DNA of 64,000 nt from NCBI GenBank assembly GCA_037388505.1, contig JARRKC010000009.1, forward strand, positions 62,001-126,000, written 5' to 3'. The stretch's first letter is position 1. Each line of letters begins with the position of its first letter. Below the pieces are notes generated by a model. It was given only the letters and a program-made list of their open reading frames with translations. It was not told the origin of the DNA and ran no database searches. Positions 17,113-25,320 of this stretch are shown here, piece by piece. The position numbers and the translations under genes are program-made. Source of the stretch: JARRKC01 sp037388505. Lineage in GTDB: Bacteria; Acidobacteriota; UBA6911; RPQK01; JAPXNP01.

Positions 17113-18114
17113 GTGCACACGCTGGACGAACTTGCCGCCATCGTCGGTGGAACCGTCTCCGGAGACGGAGCGACCCTGATTCGAGGCGCTGCTCCCTTCG
17201 AGCAGGCCGGTGAGGGCGAAATCACCTTCGCTACCGGGCGTTACCTGGATTCTCTCCCCGAAACAGGTGCTTCCGCTTTGATCGTGCCTGCAGGCACACT
17301 TCTGCCGTCACGAAACCTATTGGTGGTGGACAAGCCCAAGGTAGCTTTCGCGCAGATCTTGCGGTTGTTCACGGAGAAGCCCTTTCATGCGGAGGGCATC
17401 TCCGAACGAGCCAGTATCGAACGAAATTGCAGAATCTCCCAAGACGTAACGATCGGGCCGTTCGTGACCATCGGCGCGAACGTTGTGGTGGAGGATGGCG
17501 TGACCCTGGGTCCCGGAGTCGTCATTGGAGCGGACTCACGCATCGGCGAGGGTTCCATTCTTCATGCGAACGTCAGCATCTATCGCGGTGTCGCGATCGG
17601 CAAACGGGTCATCATTCACAGCGGGACCGTGATCGGGGCGGACGGGTTTGGCTATGTCTTCGACGGGATCGCACAGGTCAAGATTCCGCAAACCGGGACG
17701 GTCGAGATCGGAGACGATGTGGAGATCGGTGCCAATTGCTGTATCGATCGGGCCACCTTTGGAGCGACCGTTCTCGGATCGCATGTCAAACTGGACAATC
17801 TGGTGCATGTGGCTCACAACTGTCGAATCGGTGAAAACACCGTCATCGTGGGCTGTTGCGGGATTTCGGGTTCCGTGGAAATCGGACGCAACTGTGTGCT
17901 GGCCGGTCAGGTCGGCGTGGCTGACCACGTGCGTATTGGCGACAACGTCAAGGTTCTTGCCAAGGCTTCGGTCTTCAAGGACGTCCCCTCGGGGAGCGTC
18001 GTCTCTGGAACGCCGGCCCGTGATCATCGTCAGGAGCTTCGCGCTCAGGCTGCCCTGCGCCGTCTGCCTGAACTTCTCCGGACCTGGCACCGAGGCCGAT
18101 CCGAGGAACGCTGA
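17113..18114 (+). CDS. lpxD: UDP-3-O-acylglucosamine N-acyltransferase
   Basis: The N-terminal uridine-binding domain (MHTLDELAAIVGGTVSGDG, then SALIVPAG) is followed by left-handed beta-helix hexapeptide repeats from about residue 100 to 300 and the catalytic His235 in VHVAHNCRIG. The IGADGFGYV motif is also typical. LpxD adds the second hydroxyacyl chain in lipid A synthesis, which shows the cell makes LPS or a lipid A-like glycolipid. At 333 residues the length is normal. It stands alone here, away from the usual fabZ-lpxA-lpxB neighbours, and diverges from blaI across a 142-bp gap that holds the two BlaI operator candidates. The start is a GTG with no ribosome site. Confidence 0.93.
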   Translation: MHTLDELAAIVGGTVSGDGATLIRGAAPFEQAGEGEITFATGRYLDSLPETGASALIVPAGTLLPSRNLLVVDKPKVAFAQILRLFTEKPFHAEGISERASIERNCRISQDVTIGPFVTIGANVVVEDGVTLGPGVVIGADSRIGEGSILHANVSIYRGVAIGKRVIIHSGTVIGADGFGYVFDGIAQVKIPQTGTVEIGDDVEIGANCCIDRATFGATVLGSHVKLDNLVHVAHNCRIGENTVIVGCCGISGSVEIGRNCVLAGQVGVADHVRIGDNVKVLAKASVFKDVPSGSVVSGTPARDHRQELRAQAALRRLPELLRTWHRGRSEER

Positions 18115-18220
18115 ACCGGATTGCTCCTCCGGCTGTTTGACCCCATCTCTTCTGGCGGGCGCAACTCATGCGTCTGCTGCGGCCAAGTCTCCCTCCGGGA
18201 TCTGTGACGCCTCTGCACGA

Positions 18221-19873
18221 TCAAGGAGCAGATGGTCGGATCGATTTGAAGTAGTTGATCAGACCGTTCGTCGATGAGTCATGGCTAGAGACGGGCTCGG
18301 GACCTTCCAGCTCGGGCAGGATTCGTTTGGCCAGCTGTTTGCCAAGTTCGACTCCCCACTGATCGAAGGAGTTGATGTTCCAGATGATCCCCTGAACGAA
18401 GATCTTATGCTCGTAGAGGGCGATCAGGGAACCGAGAGTCCGCGGTGTCAGCCGGCGAAAGAGGATTGAGTTGGTTGGCTTGTTGCCTTCGAACAGTTTG
18501 TGCGGCAGCAGTTGTTCCAACGCCTTCCCCGACAAATCCGACTCCTCCAGCTCAAGGCGAGCCTCATCCGCTGTCTTCCCCTTCATCAAGGCTTCGGTCT
18601 GCGCGAAAAAGTTCGACAACAAGAGAGCATGGTGCTCACCCACCGGGTTCTGGGTCTCGGCGGGGGCCAGAAAGTCGGCCGGAATCAGTTTCGTGCCCTG
18701 GTGAATGAGCTGATAGAAGGCATGCTGTCCGTTGGTGCCCGGCTCCCCCCAGATAATCGGTCCGGTGGAGTAGGTTACGTTGTGCCCATCGCGGGTCACG
18801 TGCTTGCCGTTGCTCTCCATGTCGCCCTGTTGAAAATAAGCCGGAAATCGGTGCAGATACTGGTCATAGGGCAGGATGGCATGGGTCTGCGCGTGGAAGA
18901 AGTTGTTGTACCAGATTCCCAGAAGACCCAGCACGACCGGCAGATTCTCCTCCAGCCTGGTCGTCCGGAAGTGCTCGTCGAGCTCGTGGCCGCCGGCGAG
19001 GAGCTCCTCGAAGTTGTCCATCCCGATGAAAAGAGCGATCGAAAGCCCGATCGCCGACCAGAGTGAATAGCGGCCACCGACCCAGTCCCAGAACTCGAAC
19101 ATGTTACGAGTATCGATGCCGAACTCCCGGACCTTCTCTTCATTGGTCGAAACGGCCACGAAATGCCGTGCGATCGCGGACTCGGATCCAGCCTTCTCCA
19201 AGAACCAACTCCGAGCCGTATGTGCGTTGGCGAGGGTCTCCTGCGTAGTAAAGCTCTTGGATGAAACGATGAAAAGGGTCGTCTCCGGATCCACGCGCCT
19301 GAGTGTCTCGGCAATATGGGTCCCGTCGACGTTCGAGACGAAATGCACGTTCACACCGGGCCGACCATAGGGTCGGAGCGCCTCGGTAACCATGACGGGA
19401 CCCAGATCGGATCCGCCGATGCCGATGTTGACGAAGTCACGGATGGACTTGCCCGTGTAGCCCTTCCACTCGCCGGAATGCACGGATGAGCAGAACTCGC
19501 GCATGTGGGCAAGCACCGCGTTGACCTCCGGCATCACGTCGATGCCGTCCACCCGGATTGGACGATTCGATCGATTGCGCAGGGCCACGTGCAGAACGGC
19601 CCTGTCCTCCGTGACGTTGATCTTCTCGCCACGGTACATGCGATCCCGCATTTCCTCGACATGACAACGCCGCGCCAATGCGAACAGGAGCCGCATGGTC
19701 TGAGCGTCTACCCTGTTCTTGGAGTAGTCGAGGAGAATGTCTTTGAATCGCAGTGAGAATCTCGTAAAACGCTCAGGGTCTTCCTTGAACAACGCACGCA
19801 TGTGCTTGCGCGACATGGTCTCCCAGTGCTGCTCGAGCGCCTTCCATTCCGAGGTCTCCGTCAGTGTCGTCAC
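18221..19873 (-). CDS. pgi: Glucose-6-phosphate isomerase
   Basis: The 550-residue product matches Pgi end to end: LLDYSKNRVDAQTM, NIGIGGSDLGPVM, FVSNVDGTHIAET, FIVSSKSFTTQETLANA, GGRYSLWSAIGLSIALFIG, ESNGKHVTRDG, GEPGTNGQHAFYQLIHQGT and the C-terminal FDQWGVELGKQLA. It interconverts glucose-6-P and fructose-6-P. The GTG at 19873 is chosen because AGGAGG lies 7 nt upstream and the N-terminus then aligns with the family; the open frame extends 34 codons further without homology. GlgC at 27319-28638 draws on the same hexose-phosphate pool. Confidence 0.96.
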   Translation of the reverse strand: MTTLTETSEWKALEQHWETMSRKHMRALFKEDPERFTRFSLRFKDILLDYSKNRVDAQTMRLLFALARRCHVEEMRDRMYRGEKINVTEDRAVLHVALRNRSNRPIRVDGIDVMPEVNAVLAHMREFCSSVHSGEWKGYTGKSIRDFVNIGIGGSDLGPVMVTEALRPYGRPGVNVHFVSNVDGTHIAETLRRVDPETTLFIVSSKSFTTQETLANAHTARSWFLEKAGSESAIARHFVAVSTNEEKVREFGIDTRNMFEFWDWVGGRYSLWSAIGLSIALFIGMDNFEELLAGGHELDEHFRTTRLEENLPVVLGLLGIWYNNFFHAQTHAILPYDQYLHRFPAYFQQGDMESNGKHVTRDGHNVTYSTGPIIWGEPGTNGQHAFYQLIHQGTKLIPADFLAPAETQNPVGEHHALLLSNFFAQTEALMKGKTADEARLELEESDLSGKALEQLLPHKLFEGNKPTNSILFRRLTPRTLGSLIALYEHKIFVQGIIWNINSFDQWGVELGKQLAKRILPELEGPEPVSSHDSSTNGLINYFKSIRPSAP

Positions 19874-20146
19874 AGTCTGCCTCCTGGCCGGATCGGTTCC
19901 CGCCCAGCGCCCGGCTCCGATCGTGGGACCCAACATCAAGGCACGGAGAAAACAAGATTCTCCGGCGGAATACACTCACTCTATCCGATCGGAAACAGGC
20001 CTTCCAGCGAATGGGGCAAGCTCCCAGCCCCTTCCGAGGTGCCGGGATAGGGTTGTGGTTCCGGACCAGAAGTGTCGATACCACGGTCGGTACAGGACAT
20101 TCAGCCACCCCCGTGGATCAGATCCCGGCGGCGGGGAAAAACCGCT

Positions 20147-20929
20147 CTACGCTTTCTTCGCATGCAGCGCGAACGCCGCTCCCTGGGGGTCAAGGCACTC
20201 GGCGACGAGGTCTCCTCCCGGGACCTTCATGGGACCGTTGAGGATCGTCCCTCCACCTTGACGGACCTCCGTCACTGCGCCTTCGATGTCCTTGACCAGA
20301 ACATAGAAGAGCCACCTCGGAGGCCCCAACCTGGAGTCGGGTGTCGTGAACATCCCTCCGAAGGAGTGACCGTCGAAGCCAAACATACGGTAGGGACCTA
20401 TTTCGCCCAGATCGGCCGTATCCGTCTCTTCCCAACCGAACAGTTCCGTGTAAAAGAGCATCGTCGAGTTCAGGTCGTTGGTCGCCAGCTCGTGCCAAGA
20501 AAACCTGCCGGGTGACGGCGGACTCTGTGGGCCCGGACCGCTGTCTTCTCCAGGACTGAAGATCGCCAACACGGCGCCTTGCGGATCGTCGATGACGGCG
20601 AAGCGCCCGACTTGCGGAATGTCCTGGGGCTGCCTCACAACTCGGCCTCTCAACTCCTCAACTCTGCGGCAGACGCCGTCGACATCGGCAACGCCGACAT
20701 GGGCCCGCCACTGAGATGGCTCTCCCATCGCCCTTGCCTCCTCGGGCAATTCCATCGAGCCGCCTACCGCGACTTCTCCGACCCTCCAAAGTTGGTAGGG
20801 CATTGGGCCGCCTCTCCAATTCTCAACGCTCCAGCCGGTGACCTTAGGATAGAACTCCTCAGCGCCCTTCATGTTGGAAGTCATCAGGTCGTACCACATG
20901 AACCAACCTCTATGGTTACTGTGATTCAT
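20147..20929 (-). CDS. Two-domain VOC (glyoxalase-like) protein
   Basis: Two tandem vicinal-oxygen-chelate modules are visible: GWFMWYDLMTSNMKGAEEFYPKVTGW at residues 8-33 and GRFSWHELATNDLNSTMLFYTELFGW from about 141. Each ends in a betaalphabetabetabeta unit with HVGVADVD and LFYVLVKDIEG. The layout matches the CFP30/27 kDa-antigen type of VOC proteins, often annotated as hydroxylase-like. The metal-binding residues of true glyoxalases are only partly matched, so no reaction is assigned. GGAGGAAA precedes the ATG at good spacing. Confidence 0.85.
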   Translation of the reverse strand: MNHSNHRGWFMWYDLMTSNMKGAEEFYPKVTGWSVENWRGGPMPYQLWRVGEVAVGGSMELPEEARAMGEPSQWRAHVGVADVDGVCRRVEELRGRVVRQPQDIPQVGRFAVIDDPQGAVLAIFSPGEDSGPGPQSPPSPGRFSWHELATNDLNSTMLFYTELFGWEETDTADLGEIGPYRMFGFDGHSFGGMFTTPDSRLGPPRWLFYVLVKDIEGAVTEVRQGGGTILNGPMKVPGGDLVAECLDPQGAAFALHAKKA

Positions 20930-21240
20930 CAGACTCTTTCCTCCTATCAGTTCGAAAGGAGTGGGTCAGGATTGTGTGATCCATAGCTCATTCGGCGCTT
21001 CAGCAGCAAGTCGGACTGGCTGGACGTGTCGGACGAATGACCGGGTCCACCGGCTTCTCGGCAAAGTAATCCGGGCGGTAGCCGGGCAAACCGACCCACC
21101 GCCCGCTGCGTGGGAGTCCTGCGGGGAAGAATCTCCGGAGATGACGAACTCCGCTCCTGATTCAGCCTCATGGATCAGTTGCGGAGATGGTCTTCTTCGT
21201 CACCGCCGGGAGGTCTCAATGAGGTTCTGTCGGCCAGAGG
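20930..21240. other. Intergenic region without a recognised gene
   Basis: About 310 bp lie between the glnB stop and the VOC gene start, both on the minus strand. It holds the VOC gene's ribosome site. A minus-strand stretch near 20990-21110 has a coding-like third-base pattern (reading GLPGYRPDYFAEKPVDPVI) but no start codon or homology I recognise; it may be a gene remnant or chance. Confidence 0.4.
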
Positions 21241-21579
21241 CTAGAGCGCCTGTGCGGCTCGCTCCCCTGTCCGAATCCGGATGACATCTTCGATATCGCT
21301 GACGAAGATCTTGCCGTCTCCGAACTTGCCTGTCCGAGCAGTCTCGATGATGGCCTCGAGAACGTCCTTCAACAGGTTCCCATCGGCCACAACCTCCACC
21401 TTGATTTTGGGTACGAATTCGACTTGGTACTCGACTCCGCGATAGATCTCCTTGTGCCCCTTCTGGCGGCCGAATCCTTTGACTTCCATGACCGTCATGC
21501 CCATGACTCCGATGTCCTGCAGGGCTTTCTTGACCGGGTCGAGAAGGTGTGGGCGGATGATGCATTCGATCTTCTTCAT
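21241..21579 (-). CDS. glnB: Nitrogen regulatory protein P-II
   Basis: The ATG at 21579 gives a 112-residue PII protein, the standard length: MKKIECIIRPHLLDPVKKAL, then the T-loop KGFGRQKGHKEIYRGVEYQV with the uridylylation tyrosine at position 51, then GDGKIFVSDIEDVIRIRTGE, the ATP-binding C-terminal part. PII senses 2-oxoglutarate and ATP/ADP and controls nitrogen assimilation. Neither amtB nor glnA is adjacent, so which targets it serves is unknown. A sigma-54-type promoter lies about 63-78 bp upstream, in line with nitrogen control. Confidence 0.95.
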   Translation of the reverse strand: MKKIECIIRPHLLDPVKKALQDIGVMGMTVMEVKGFGRQKGHKEIYRGVEYQVEFVPKIKVEVVADGNLLKDVLEAIIETARTGKFGDGKIFVSDIEDVIRIRTGERAAQAL

Positions 21580-21641
21580 TCCTTGCCTGCCTCGCAATTC
21601 GTTTCAGCTTGCCTTTGTTTCAGTACTGCTCCTGCAGAAAC

Positions 21642-21657
21642 AGCACGACGTGTGCCA
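21642..21657 (-). promoter_or_regulatory. Sigma-54 promoter upstream of glnB
   Basis: On the minus strand the sequence is TGGCACACGTCGTGCT. It has the -24 GG and -12 GC at the exact sigma-54 spacing and differs from the consensus TGGCACG-N4-TTGCT at two positions. Transcription would start near 21630, about 50 nt before the glnB ATG. Confidence 0.65.
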
Positions 21658-21697
21658 ATGGGCTCTCTGGCTTGGCAGAACCCACAAAGAGACATGA

Positions 21698-22158
21698 TTT
21701 GCCCTTCTTTAAAGGTACTTACATCTCTCTCGGGCACGTTCGGTGTGGCTTGAGTCAGATGACATTTTGGTCGGAGAGACAAAGGACACGGACATTTTGG
21801 TCGGAATCTGGCCAGTTTCGGACGGACAGCCGGTACGGAGACACTCTGGTACCTGGCTGTCTCGTCTTCATGCAGGGCTCGGCTTACGGTCGAGCCCACG
21901 GCGACCGGGCATGACGGTCGGGTGGGATCCGAAAGCGATTTCGGCGACCTCAACGAAGCGCTCTGTGGAACGCACGCAGGACACACTTTTGTCGCCCTGC
22001 GATATTTGAGCTACAACATTGTCGGGAACCGGTGGTCAGCTGCACAAGGAACAGGACCAAGAGAACGCATGAGATAGATGGGACCTGGAGCATACAGGTG
22101 AATCCGCGGTCCGATATGTCCTATGCGTTCTATATAAGTCCTACTTCCTCGTATCTCG
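21698..22158. other. Gene-free region between glnB and the OmpA gene
   Basis: About 460 bp have no supported gene. The stretch contains the 30-bp-spaced direct repeats at 21761-21805 and otherwise AT-richer, low-information DNA near 22010-22158. The flanking genes are co-directional. Confidence 0.4.
21761..21805. repeat. Direct repeat, possible insertion-sequence end remnant
   Basis: GACATTTTGGTCGGA occurs at 21761-21775 and again at 21791-21805, exactly 30 bp apart. Repeated boxes like this are seen at the ends of some insertion sequences (IS21-like and related), but no transposase gene remains. Confidence 0.4.
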
Positions 22159-23664
22159 TCACTGCTCGGCAATGTGGCCCTGGGCCACGACGATCTCCAC
22201 GCGCCGGTTCTTCTGTCTTCCTGATGCCGTTGAGTTGTCGGCAACAGGATGCTCCATGCCGTAGCCGGCGGTCTCCATGCGCGACGCATCGATGCCCTGA
22301 GAGACCATGAGATCGAAAACCGAGCGGGCCCTCTGCAAGGAGAGCTTCTGATTGAACTCCGCGGAGCCGGTGGAATCCGTGTACCCCTCGATCCTCAGGT
22401 TCAGATCCGGCATGACGAGGAGAATGCCCGCCAACTTAGCCAGTGCCATGTTCGCCTGCTCCTTCAGCGTCGCCTGCCCCACATCGAACAGGATGTCGGG
22501 AAGGTTCACAATGAATCCGCGAGCGGACGCGCGTGTCTCGGCGACTTGAGACAGGGCCGACTGCAGGCGGGTCTGCAGCTGCGCCTTATCTTGCTGCAGC
22601 TGCGCCTTGTCTTGCTCGAGCTGAGTCTTGTCCTGTTGGAGTTGTTGCTGCTGTTGGCGCAACGTCGCGGTCGTCTTCTGGAGCGAGTTCATGGCCTCCT
22701 CGAGCTGCGCGCGCTCGGAACGCAGGCTTTCGAGCTGCTTGTTCGTTTCGTTCAGGTTCGCCAGCGCAGCCTGTCGCTCTTCGCTGATCTTCTTCAGTTG
22801 TTCCTCAGCGTCGCTTGCTCGTGACTCGAGCGCCTGAGTCTGTTTCTGCCGCTCGGCGATCTGCTGCTCCAGTTTCTCCATCTCGACGCGCCGCTGGGTC
22901 AAGCGGATCGCCTCATTGGCGGAGGCGACCGAGCTTCGCGCGTATCGCTGCGCCCCACCCTTGACGTTGTGTTCAAAACTGCCCGTCGCCTGAACGAGGG
23001 CCAGCTGAGCCTGCGCGAAGAGTTGTGGAGCGTACTTCTCGGCATTGAGCCGGCGGGCGATATCCATCACTCGCTCCGCTTGAATGAGATCCAGCGGCTT
23101 CTTGCCGTCATAGCGAATGTCTGCGACCGACTCCACCCCATGCGCCGGTGCGGCGGCGAAGGAGTCGAAGAATATCGGATCGCTGCGGACGGGCGGATCG
23201 GCCTTCTGATCATTCCAAAAAACCACCATCTCCGACGGAGAGTCGACCTGGTAGTATGCTTCGGCCGTGACCAAGACGGCGAAGTTGCGGAAACCGGTGG
23301 AAAACTGCGCAGATCCGTCTTCCTCTCCGGGGCGTACCCAGAGCTCTCCAAGGTTTTGAGCCGCCCCGTCGCGGTTCACCGCCCAGATCACGTAGCAGGT
23401 GACATCACCCGCGAATAACACGGCCGGCTTCATCTTGTCGTACTTGACTTCTATCCAGGATTGCCCCTCCTGGATCTTTACCTTGCCCTCCATGCGTGCC
23501 TCGCCGACCCTGCGGGTGGGCAGGAACTCGAACTTCACATCCCGCTTTTCGGAGAAATTCAGCGCATGTAGCGTAAGCGCGTCGGTGGCCCACAGCGTCT
23601 GCGCAGGGACTATGAGCGACGCGATCATGATCGCGAAGGAGCTGAACCGATTGACTGTTTTCAT
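22159..23664 (-). CDS. OmpA-family outer-membrane/peptidoglycan-binding protein
   Basis: A Sec signal peptide (FSSFAIMIASLIVPAQTLWA) leads into a beta-rich N-terminal domain (to about 180), an amphipathic helical part, a long coiled coil (about 245-375) with repeated QLQQDKAQLQ units, and a C-terminal OmpA domain: LPDILFDVGQATLKEQANMALAKLAG, LRIEGYTDSTGSAEFNQKLSLQRARSVFDLM and GYGMEHPVADNSTASGRQKNRRVEIVV. The OmpA domain binds peptidoglycan through the Asp and Arg in the last two motifs. The coiled coil could span the periplasm. AGGAGG lies 5 nt before the ATG at 23664; 8 more upstream codons are open but unsupported. Confidence 0.92.
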   Translation of the reverse strand: MKTVNRFSSFAIMIASLIVPAQTLWATDALTLHALNFSEKRDVKFEFLPTRRVGEARMEGKVKIQEGQSWIEVKYDKMKPAVLFAGDVTCYVIWAVNRDGAAQNLGELWVRPGEEDGSAQFSTGFRNFAVLVTAEAYYQVDSPSEMVVFWNDQKADPPVRSDPIFFDSFAAAPAHGVESVADIRYDGKKPLDLIQAERVMDIARRLNAEKYAPQLFAQAQLALVQATGSFEHNVKGGAQRYARSSVASANEAIRLTQRRVEMEKLEQQIAERQKQTQALESRASDAEEQLKKISEERQAALANLNETNKQLESLRSERAQLEEAMNSLQKTTATLRQQQQQLQQDKTQLEQDKAQLQQDKAQLQTRLQSALSQVAETRASARGFIVNLPDILFDVGQATLKEQANMALAKLAGILLVMPDLNLRIEGYTDSTGSAEFNQKLSLQRARSVFDLMVSQGIDASRMETAGYGMEHPVADNSTASGRQKNRRVEIVVAQGHIAEQ

Positions 23665-23740
23665 GGTCTCCTCCTGACAACGTGTCATATCGATGAGGGT
23701 TATTTAATCTTCAATGATACAGGAACCCGATCAGGAGGGC

Positions 23741-25210
23741 TCAGCGAAATAGCTTTCTGGCGTCTTCGTAGCGTGCGTCCCAGGCCTCCCGATCGCGCGG
23801 CTGATAGTGCCCGGGCACGACCGTGTTTCGTACCACTTCGCGGACCTCATCCAAGCCGGACAAGAAGCCGGCCGCGACCGCCTGGATCAGAATGTTACCC
23901 GTTGCCGTCGCTTCAGCAGGCCCCGCGATGACTTCGATGCCCGTGGCATCGGCTGTCAGCTGATTCAACAGACGATTTCGCGATCCTCCGCCCACCACGT
24001 GGAGCCTTGTGATCGGCCGCCCACGCAAGCGCTCGAGATGCTCGAGAAGCAACCGATACTTGAGGGCGAGACTTTCGAAGATGGCCCGCACGAACTGGCC
24101 CTTGTCCTCCGGCACCGGCTGGCCTGCGGTTCGGCAACACTCGGCGATGGCTCGCGGCATATCGGGCGGATTCAACAGATTCGGATGATCGGGGTCGAAC
24201 AGACTACGTGCCTTCGCTGCCGCCTCGGCCAGTTCCACCAGCTGCCCATAATCGACATCCTCCCCTCGGTCCCTCCACTTCGCCCGGCAGCGCTCCAACA
24301 ACCACATCCCCATATTGTTGCGCAGAAAGCGAATGCGACCGGCGAATCCACCTTCGTTCGTGAAATTGGCTTTGAGCGACGCCTGATTGATGATCGGCGC
24401 CTTCAACTCGGCTCCCAGGAGCGACCACGTTCCAGAGCTCAAGAAGGCCCAATCGTCGCCTGCGGCGGGCACGGCCGCCACCGCGCAGGCCGTATCATGT
24501 CCGGCCGGTGCGATCACGGACGCCGTGACCCCCGTCTCTTCCTGAACCTCCGGCAACAACGATCCCAGAATGCTTCCTGAGGGCCGGATCTCGGGCATGA
24601 TCTCGATCGGAAGTCCCAGTCTCTCGAACAGTCCGTCCGACCATGTTCGGGTGCGAGCGTCGAGAAGCTGTGAGGTAGAGGCGATGGTTTCCTCAGAAGA
24701 AGAAACCCCCGTCAGCAGATAGTTGAACAGGTCCGGCATGAACAGAAGACGACGGGCCGATTGCAGAGCAGAGGCTTCTCGCCGAGCCAAACTCAACAGC
24801 TGAAAGACCGTATTGATCTGCATCAGCTGAATTCCCGTGAGCTGGTAGATCTCGTCTCGGGGAACCCGTTCAAAGGCCGCTTCCATCATCCCGTCGGTTC
24901 GGGAATCACGATAGGCGACCGGGAATCCGGAGAGAGTACCGTCTTCATTGACCAGCCCAAAGTCCACCCCCCAGGTATCGAGCCCGATTCCGGCCGGTTC
25001 ACGGCAACCGGACTGTGCCGCCAGAATCAGACCCCGCTTGAGCTCCCGAAACAGATGCAGCACGTCCCAATAGATATGACCGAGGATGCGGACCTGAGGG
25101 TTGGGGAACCGATGGACCTCTTCGAGCGTGAGCTTACGCCCCGTGAGGCGTCCCACGATGACTCGTCCGCTCTCCGCTCCAAAATCGCCGGCGATGAACT
25201 CAGGCTTCAT
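23741..25210 (-). CDS. FGGY-family rhamnulokinase (possibly acts on L-fuculose)
   Basis: At 490 residues this matches RhaB-type kinases: AGDFGAESGRVIVGRL (phosphate loop), GIGLDTWGVDFGL, YRDSRTDGMMEAAFERV, GIQLMQINTVFQLL, APAGHDTACAVAAVPA, FLSSGTWSLLGAEL and HVVGGGSRNRLLNQLTADATG. It phosphorylates a ketose at C1. The isomerase gene just upstream is of the fucose type, and in some gut bacteria the fucose operon kinase is of this subfamily, so L-fuculose is as likely a substrate as L-rhamnulose. GGAAGGAAG precedes the ATG at 25210. No aldolase gene is in the window. Confidence 0.88.
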   Translation of the reverse strand: MKPEFIAGDFGAESGRVIVGRLTGRKLTLEEVHRFPNPQVRILGHIYWDVLHLFRELKRGLILAAQSGCREPAGIGLDTWGVDFGLVNEDGTLSGFPVAYRDSRTDGMMEAAFERVPRDEIYQLTGIQLMQINTVFQLLSLARREASALQSARRLLFMPDLFNYLLTGVSSSEETIASTSQLLDARTRTWSDGLFERLGLPIEIMPEIRPSGSILGSLLPEVQEETGVTASVIAPAGHDTACAVAAVPAAGDDWAFLSSGTWSLLGAELKAPIINQASLKANFTNEGGFAGRIRFLRNNMGMWLLERCRAKWRDRGEDVDYGQLVELAEAAAKARSLFDPDHPNLLNPPDMPRAIAECCRTAGQPVPEDKGQFVRAIFESLALKYRLLLEHLERLRGRPITRLHVVGGGSRNRLLNQLTADATGIEVIAGPAEATATGNILIQAVAAGFLSGLDEVREVVRNTVVPGHYQPRDREAWDARYEDARKLFR

Positions 25211-25320
25211 CTCTTCCTTCCCATTGATACGGCCCCGGACCTCGGGCCCGGCCGTCGGGCGTGCTCTATCCACGATCTGCGAGGTGTCCCCCTGCCGATT
25301 TGCTCCACTTCGAGGACTGT

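Noticed and set aside
21576..21695. A 39-codon minus-strand frame starting MSLCGFCQ with a ribosome site and ATGA overlap with glnB
   Set aside because: The sigma-54 element lies inside it, so the promoter would cut the gene; no homology is recognised. Treated as chance.
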